A program made the translations under genes and the position numbers. The notes beneath the pieces were generated by a model. That model saw nothing but the letters and a program-made list of their open reading frames with translations, did not search any database and was not told where the DNA came from. 64,000 nucleotides of DNA, from assembly GCA_965153455.1 (NCBI GenBank), contig OZ234495.1, positions 496,001 through 560,000 on the forward strand, written 5' to 3'. This stretch comes from Sphagnum compactum. Lineage: Eukaryota > Bryophyta > Sphagnopsida > Sphagnales. The stretch's first letter is position 1; every line of letters begins with the position of its first letter. This document shows positions 57,544 to 64,000 of this stretch, one piece after another.

Positions 57544-57855
57544 GCTTGTCTTGTCTTGTAATTCTCCACTTGTTTGTAGTCGGTCCATAACAGTAAAAAA
57601 CTGAATCTGAAACCCCTTCAAATTATAAAACTGAAACCGGGTCCCAAATTTGGAAAAAAAAAAAAAAAAAAAAACCAGAACCTAATCATAATCAAATCCC
57701 TCAAAACTTTAGGAACTGGAACTAAAGGTTTGTCATAGGCTTAGGACCACCCAACACTGGTCATAGGTCCTAGGGTTGGGACCTTGCCACATATGTCAAG
57801 ACCCCCTAAATTTTACTTATTGTATTTTTAGGACCATTACTTACCTGAATTTCGC

Positions 57856-57886
57856 ACTGTACCTTCCGAAATCCGGAAGGTACAGT
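57856..57886. repeat. Perfect 13-bp inverted repeat
   Basis: actgtaccttccg (57,856-57,868) pairs with cggaaggtacagt (57,874-57,886) across 5 nt. A third copy, gactgtaccttc, follows at 57,895. The motif is related to the larger inverted repeat at 58,548. Confidence 0.8.
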
Positions 57887-58132
57887 CAAACAGCTGACTG
57901 TACCTTCTTTTTTTTTCATCTTTTTATATCTTTTAGTATCCTTTTCTTTACTTCCTCTTTGAAGAAAAAAAAGTCCTCATTGTGTCTTCTCATTATTCAA
58001 ACGTACCTCATCTAAAGATCCACTTTCGATGCCTAAAGTTTAGATTAAGAACATAAATTTTTTTTTTGATGAAACTAAAATAAAAAAGTGTGTGGAATGT
58101 TACTATTGTCATAATTTTATTTTATAAACTTA

Positions 58133-58430
58133 CATATTTTGATTAATAGCCAGATTTGGCTATGTATTAAAAGAACAATTGTGAGTTTTTCTACATATTC
58201 CTACAAGAAATCATTATTTTGAGCTACTAAAATGTGATTTGTCTCATTGTGTCTTTATAATCATTTTTTTATAAATTTCATTTATAATCATAATTTCATT
58301 TTCTAAATTTATAAATTTTGACTAATGGTCAGATTTGGCTATATATTAAAGGACCAATCCCAAGTTTTCCTACATATTCCTACAAGAAATCTCCATTTTG
58401 GCTACTAAAATGTGAATTTTCTCATTGTGC
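58133..58430. repeat. Tandem duplication of about 180 bp
   Basis: 58,133-58,252 and 58,313-58,430 share gattaatagccagatttggct, cctacatattcctacaagaaat-type words and gctactaaaatgtga. No coding content. Confidence 0.75.
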
Positions 58431-58547
58431 ATTAGTCAGCATTCAAACCTCCTCCTCATTAGATCCATGAGGCCAAAAAAAAATGTAAAAGAAGTGGAAA
58501 GATGAAAAAATGTTGAAAGAAAAATCTACCAAGGTCTTTGCGTAGCT

Positions 58548-58651
58548 GAAGGTTTCGCTGGTAGTACCTTTCGAATTTTTGGGCCCCTCTCTTCGGCCTA
58601 CCAGCCTCAGGTGGGCCCTTAAATCCGGAAGGTACTACCAGTGAAACCTTC
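58548..58651. repeat. Inverted repeat with 39-bp arms (foldback element)
   Basis: Arms 58,548-58,586 and 58,613-58,651 match at about 34 of 39 positions (gaaggtttc.ctggtagtacctt..gggccc). The spacer of 26 nt includes cttcggcctaccagcc. It is probably a foldback or the internal end of a larger palindromic element with 57,856. Confidence 0.75.
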
Positions 58652-58734
58652 CCCTATACATAAGGGCCTTGTATAGCCTATTGGGACATTACAATACATA
58701 TAACACCATGTCCTTGAGATACACAGAGCAAAAT

Positions 58735-58905
58735 CTGGTAGGTTTCCAAGGTAGCTAAACCTACTTTCATTAATTTGTACTAAAAGCTCCATGATGAAGA
58801 TGGTGACTAAACCTCTACTTTCAACTTAGTACAAAACCTTTGATCACAAAGATGGTAGCTAAACCTACTTTCAAGTTGTACCAAAAGCTCTCAAAGACCC
58901 ATATG
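58735..58905. repeat. Three degenerate direct repeats of about 60 bp
   Basis: Three copies of gtagctaaacctactttca..tgtac.aaaagct, each followed by a gatgg piece. No coding content. 58,910-59,990 has no recognised feature. Confidence 0.6.
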
Positions 58906-60012
58906 GTGGGTAACCGATTTTTTCTAGCAAACAAGGACCTGCTACTTTGTAAGAAGGTTTTCTTCCCTACATTACTCAAATGATTCTTTGAAATGCATAC
59001 TTAGCACTTTGAGTTCTAGCTGCACAAATGTCCACCAAATGCTATGTAGATCCCGGTATGATAACAGATGCAAAGGGAAGAAGAAGAGCTTTTTGGTTTT
59101 TTGGTAGTTGGTTTCAGTACTACTCACAACAACAAAGTCTCATTTTGCACAACTAGAAGTCTCAATTTCACTTTGTAGAATGTTTTAGGTTGCAAAAGAA
59201 AATTCAAATTAAATTTTTTTTTTTCTCTTAGTTCCTTATGAAAGAACTTTTAGTTATTAAACAAAATTTTGTTTTTTTTGTATTATTCTTTTCTACTTTT
59301 GATCATTTGTAGAATATTTTTTGGTCATATGATACAAACTTTTTTTGGTCTTTTTGTTTTTTTGGTTGCTCATAGAATACTTTTTGGTCACACTTATTTT
59401 GAAATTGATTTCAACCTTCTTTTGATGATGAACTTTCTTTCTCACTTTGCAGAGAATTACATTTTGTCTTTTGTATATACAAGATACAAAGACACATGAT
59501 TCATTTTTGCTGGAAAACACATATAAGAAGGTAGATACATATATTTACATAAAGTATAGCTTCAAGAATTTGTGGTTTTACATCACTCTTCCTATACTTT
59601 TGTGACAATCATGCACAAATTGCACACAAAAAAATAAGTAGGGATTATCAACAATCAATCATATTACTATCTGTTGCATGTTTAAGCCAAGTCAAGCTTT
59701 ACACATTGTTACTATCATTTTTCAAAGTTTCCAGATATGTGGGTTGCAATCAGATTTCTTTTTTTCCTTAATTGACAATTCTTGCTTACCATTAATTGTG
59801 TTTTTCACCTTGTCTGTATACACACAAGGGTTATAATATTAGTTTTACTAATATAACGAGGGTGTTGAATAGGCTTGTGTGTAACCATGTAGAAAAAATG
59901 TTATGGCCCATGAGATTGTTGGATTTGATGGTTTGAAATTTTTTGCGGAACTATTTTCAGTGACCTAATGATTAAATGTGTAAGTAAGTAACCCCAGTTT
60001 ATAAAGGGGTTA

Positions 60013-60115
60013 TTAGCCCAAGCCAAAAATGGTGATGAACAGCTTTGAAAATAAAATTTTCAGCCAGCCAATGGGAAGGCTCAGCACGTACTCAAAGTGC
60101 CTTGATATTTTCTCT
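60013..60115. repeat. Repeat shared with about 20,900-20,975
   Basis: The segment ggttattagcccaagccaaaaatgg..ccaatgggaag resembles gctattagtccaggccaaaaatagtgg..ccaatgagaag near 20.9 kb. It could be an end or promoter region of an unclassified mobile element. The 189-codon minus frame across 60,013-60,582 has no recognisable domain. Confidence 0.5.
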
Positions 60116-60715
60116 TTTAAGTTTTGGAGGGGGTGGGGGGTTGGGGGATCATCTAATTTTTGTGATTTGGAACTTGAATTAATTAAACAGCTGCATGATG
60201 ATCTGATATTGAGTAGTTTTTTTTTGTTGCAATTCAATCCATGAATATATGTCAGTTTCATTGATACCAAAAGCCCCCAAATTCCTATAACTTTGGGGGT
60301 AGATGCTAGCCCTGTTCTAATTACAAAATAATTAGAAGGACAGACTACTGAATGCAGAATGTGTACAACACTCACAATGATGAGAAGGACAATTTCTATG
60401 TATGAGTTATCCCCCATTTTATCAAGCTTGGATATCATTAGGGTTCCTGTGCACACTTGCTTGCCTTTTGGACTAGGCATTAGTAAGCACTCTTTTTGGG
60501 TTATTTCGTTATTACCTAGTGTCCTTCGATACTCTCTCTCAGGGGGAGCACATGCACACAAGTTAGCTGGGCTTGGCTGCAAAGCCTGCAGGCCAGTGAC
60601 TGATGTGGAGGCTGAGTGACATGGCCTCTTGTTGCTTCACTGCTCATGCGTCTATTTTCATCCTCCAATCGCTTGTTTATTGCCTTCGAACAAATGGGCC
60701 ATCTTATATATAAAA

Positions 60716-60895
60716 GCAAACATGGTGGTGTCTGTCTGTCTATGTGTCGAGGTCCTGAAACCCAGGTTCTGAAACCAAGAATCGCCAAGGTTTGAAAAAG
60801 TTGTCCGTCTGTCCGTCTGTCGAGGTCCTGAAACCCAGAACCGCCAAGGTTTGAAAAAGTGTCCTGAGTCCCGAGTCCTGAGTCCCAAGTCCCAA
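60716..60895. repeat. Direct repeats with gtctgtctgtc tracts
   Basis: Two copies of gtc.gtctgtc..tgtcgaggtcctgaaaccca, each followed by cgccaaggtttgaaaaagt, then gagtcccgagtcctgagtcc. They stay open on the minus strand because of the repeat pattern; I do not call a gene. Confidence 0.65.
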
Positions 60896-60954
60896 CGCCC
60901 AAGCTTCAAATTACTTACTGGGGTGCCTACGGTCAAAGAGTCGAACGGTAAAAA

Positions 60955-61440
60955 AAAACCTGGCGTGGGCTGGGCGGCGCCCAGGTGTGTGGAACCGCAG
61001 GAGTAAGTATTAAACCGGGGCGGTGACGAAGCTCGGTCTCCCCACGAAGATCCGAGTCCCGGGCCATAAACCAAGCTCTTTGCCACAGGTGGACCGGAAC
61101 AGGGCCCGTGTGTTTCCGGGGGCTGTCGTCGACACCGACCCGGGTACCTGAGCTCGATCGTCTCTCTCCTTTCTCTCTGTAGCTCGAGAAGGGAAGGGGC
61201 CCGTGTGTTTCCGGGGGCTGTCGTCGACACCGGCCCGGGTACCCGAACTCGGTCGTCTCTCTCCTTTCTCTGGGTAGCTCGAGAAGGGAAGGGGCTGGCA
61301 CGTTGCGTTGCGTTTGCAACGAGCGGAAGCGGCGCTCTTCAACCCCCCGGTTTGGCCCGCCCATCGTGCTCTGTGCACCCCCGTGTGTCTCTCTTGGTTT
61401 AAAGAAACCGGGGGACTTCATAGTGTCCGAAGGTCACGGG
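60955..61440. repeat. GC-rich block with 95-bp tandem duplication
   Basis: The base composition is sharply GC-rich against an AT-rich background. Two units of exactly 95 bp (61,102-61,196 and 61,197-61,291) share gggcccgtgtgtttccgggg, gtcgtcgacaccg and agctcgagaaggg. The style recalls ribosomal DNA spacer or external transcribed spacer, but I cannot match any rRNA gene. Overlapping long frames on the minus strand are a by-product of the duplication (95 is not a multiple of 3) and of high GC. Confidence 0.65.
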
Positions 61441-62084
61441 TACCCACTAGTGAGATTAGAAACACAACTGCATAACAAGAGTGAACAATAGAACATCATA
61501 CCAAATATGGCCAATGTGATATTGAACTTTTTGCATTTTGACATTTGGTTGTGGGTGTATTTGCTTATAAATGTTCCATTCTGTTGAAGAATTTTCATGG
61601 CTTCATTCATTGTTTAGAAATTCTGAAATCCATGCATGTGAGATGTATGCGCCTTGAACCTCAATTATATGTGGCCCTTCACGTCAAACATTCTTTGTTC
61701 ACACCAAGTCCTTGTTGTTAAAGGGTGACCTCTTTTGATTTTGGATCTCAATAGATTGAGATTTTAAAGCACAACCCATGTTTGAAACTAAATGTGAGTT
61801 GATTGTATAAGAAAAGACAATAAATTGATGTTAATGTCCAAAGATTTACACTTACAATACCTTCAATTACATGTCAATTGTCATATTGTGTACTAATGCA
61901 AATGTACATGTTCCAAGTATTTGATTTGTACCCGTCATCTAAACCTTATACCATCATAGAGACAATACCTTAAATGCTAAGTATGAAAAATATATGATAT
62001 GGTCTACGCCATAATTGTAAATTTGAAATTGGAATACCTACAAGTAGACCTATTTTAAATCCATATTATTTGTGAATAATTTAA

Positions 62085-62535
62085 ATGAAATACCCACATG
62101 ATGGTCAACAAAACACACTATTTGTGGGAAGGGAAATGCAATACCTATATGAAAGTTCAAACATGCACATTGTATGTGAGTGACAAATTGTAATACTCAC
62201 ATGATAACCCTAAAACCACACTATATATGGGAAAGGAGAATGCAATGCTTCGATGACATTTTTTAAATGCATATTGTATGGGGGGCAAAATGTAATACCC
62301 GCATTATTACCTTAAATTTACACTATCTATGGGAAAGGAAAATGCAATATTTGCACGACAATTTAAACATGCACATTGTATGCGGGTGGCAAAATGCAAT
62401 AATTACATGACAATTTAAACATGCACACTATTTGTGAATGAAAAAATGCAATACTCACATTCTAACCTTAAATCCATATTATTATGGGAGGTCAAAATGC
62501 AAAATTCATATGTCAAACATGAACATTATTAGTGG
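62085..62535. repeat. Degenerate tandem array of about 52 bp units
   Basis: Eight or so units marked by aaaatgcaatac.cacatga and aacatgcacattgtatg.g, recurring about every 50-54 bp (62,138, 62,185, 62,239, 62,288, 62,340, 62,393, 62,446, 62,497). No coding content. 61,500-62,084 and 62,540-63,600 hold no recognised gene. Confidence 0.75.
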
Positions 62536-63620
62536 AATTTGATGTTTGTGTTCAATCCATTCAAGGAGATTGATTTGCCTAAATTAAGAACAAAACAACA
62601 AAAAAATTAAGAAAATGATTAAGAAAGAATATCGTATTGTTGATGTCAAAGGACAATGCCATGTCTAAAGGAATCGTAACTTGATTTGAAAACACAACCT
62701 AAATAAATCAACACACATTTCATTGAACCAATAAACTTAAAACCCTAAACAATCCTAATGGTAGATGCTTTCAATTCTAATACTTATATAAAAATTTACA
62801 AATGATTTTTAAAAATGACAACTATGTTTTGAATTTTAAAGTTGATCCATTAAATTTTTTAATGAATGGAAGAATTAGCCTTAGAGTTTAAAACTAATTA
62901 CCCCAAAACATTTATATAAAACTAAACAATTTTAGTGGTAGATGCCAAAAGATTTAATAACTATATAAACATATACAAAATGCCATACAAATTCATCTTC
63001 TAGGAGTGATTGATGAATTAAAATTGAAACATAAAGAAAATTAAATGCATGAAACAAAAAGTTTACTTTTTTTACCTTTAGTGTGGTCTCTCCAACTTGA
63101 GACCTTTTCCACTCACCTTTAAAAGAGATAAAATAAGTCTTGTTCCAAATATGTATAGAGAAAAATTTCTCTCAAAATCCAACCTAATATTAATTGCCAA
63201 AAACATTCCCACAATTGTAATGCTTGCATTTTAGGCTAGTGGCTTATTATCATCACAAGTTTGAATAGGACTAAAATAGATGTCAATGGGTTATTTGCAA
63301 TACCGTAATACCTTGGCTAATTTGATAGTCAACTATAGAATATTTAATTAATCTTTAAAAATTCACTTCAACATTTGAAAAAAGAATGTTCATATTTTCA
63401 TCAAAAGTATGAATTAATTTTTTAACGTTTTGACAATGATGAAAATCATCCAAGATTAATCAAGTTTCTTGGTACTTTTTTTTGTTGCTAATATTTTTAT
63501 TTAGGTTTTTTGTAATTTTTTTGTTACAAATTTTTCAATTTAGGGTTTTTAGTACTTTGGAAAGATGACATCTAATTTGGAAGCACTTAATGTAGAAAGA
63601 CTAAGGAATGGGGATGGTGA

Positions 63621-63971
63621 TTACTCAAATGCAACAACTATTCTACCCATCTTCCAACTAACCAAAGGCCCTTCTCCTACACTAGCTCTAGTCTTACCAC
63701 CCACAAGAACAATTCCTCCTTGATTTGCTTGGCTAAGCAAGGGGATGGGCATAGGTTCTAAAGTTGTTATTATGACAGGAGATGTCACTCCCAAGGGCTT
63801 TGCTACAATTGCACTTTCAACACTTCCCAAAATTGTTGATCCACTCCAATGTGAGCTTTCATATGCAAAGCTTTGGTAATAGAAGAATTTCCACCAAGCA
63901 CATAGACATTTGAGTGGTTGCAATGAAATTTCAAAAAAATTCTTAAGGCTTGCCACATTGTCCCCAACCAT
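63621..63971 (-). other. Unrecognised 116-codon open frame at window end
   Basis: It is longer than most chance frames in this AT-rich part, with WWKFFYYQSFAYESSHWSG and GGIVLVGGKTRASVGEGP. An overlapping frame (63,803-63,997) continues to the window edge, which suggests a frameshifted remnant. I do not recognise it; it could be transposon debris. Confidence 0.2.
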
Positions 63972-64000
63972 TCAAGTTTGTCAGAGTCATTGCACATGCA

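Larger units (their letters stand above)
57326..57592 (+). mobile_element. 3' LTR of the chromovirus
   Basis: 267 bp from TGTCATGGCC to GGTCCATAACA (TGT..ACA ends), directly after the polypurine tract. The U3 part contains four near-copies of a unit of about 40 bp (tcatggcctaggatattttg, then gacacttttggcaat). A TATA box (57,479-57,485) and polyadenylation signal (57,538-57,543) follow. The matching 5' LTR is absent, so no target duplication can be checked. Confidence 0.85.

Noticed and set aside
60658-61421. Overlapping 122-190-codon minus-strand frames, Arg/Pro-rich
   Set aside because: They come from a GC-rich 95-bp direct repeat; the repeat shifts frame and both frames look alike, so coding is unlikely.
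60955-61440. rRNA gene
   Set aside because: GC-rich and spacer-like, but no conserved 18S, 5.8S or 25S segment could be found; kept only as a possible spacer-derived repeat.
1-64000. tRNA genes
   Set aside because: No stretch with A-box and B-box motifs at tRNA spacing was noticed on reading; a covariance search was not possible.

Overview
This is nuclear DNA from a land plant with a large, repeat-rich, AT-rich genome. It contains a TIP41-like gene, a 3-methyladenine DNA glycosylase gene with GT..AG introns, plant-type receptor-like cytoplasmic kinase exons, a plant-type Helitron, a Ty3/gypsy chromovirus fragment and several MITE-like elements. The style of the TKL and RLCK kinases and the low gene density suggest a seed-free plant (fern, lycophyte or bryophyte), but that is inference; the lineage cannot be fixed from the sequence alone. 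Identity levels below are judged by eye.

Layout. 1-1,108: minus-strand pseudogene of a TKL-type kinase. 1.4-16.9 kb: gene-poor DNA with a tandem duplication, a PIF/Harbinger-like MITE (2,760-3,134), a degenerate AT-rich array (4.25-5.25 kb), a solo LTR with target-site duplication (5,884-6,800), a possible decayed multi-exon gene (about 14-16 kb) and a long hairpin (16,712-16,886). 17.0-31.0 kb: a nested Helitron complex lying on the minus strand. It has one nearly complete Rep-helicase gene with three lesions, several Helitron 3' ends and at least two 5' ends, minisatellites, and captured host-gene pieces, the clearest being exon 1 of an aldo-keto reductase.

31.8-36.7 kb: an intact TKL-type kinase gene, followed by a tandem, partly duplicated RLCK locus. 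The downstream RLCK has open exons joined by clean splice sites, but it lacks the catalytic Lys and the DFG Asp, so it is a predicted pseudokinase. 37.7-46.5 kb: a tandem segmental duplication whose two halves each carry a dead copy of the TKL kinase; the first half is split by a hAT-like element with a perfect 8-bp target duplication. All three kinase pseudogenes in the window carry the same 33-34 bp inverted duplication of kinase coding sequence. It makes a hairpin whose antisense arm is complementary to the intact kinase gene, which is the most interesting signal in the window.

50.2-54.6 kb: the conserved gene island, with TIP41-like (minus) and the seven-exon DNA glycosylase (plus) arranged divergently. 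56.2-57.6 kb: a 5'-truncated Ty3/gypsy chromovirus (integrase, chromodomain, 3' LTR). 57.8-64.0 kb: further inverted and tandem repeats, including a GC-rich block with a 95-bp direct repeat near 61.1 kb, and no convincing gene. No tRNA, rRNA gene or CRISPR array was recognised.
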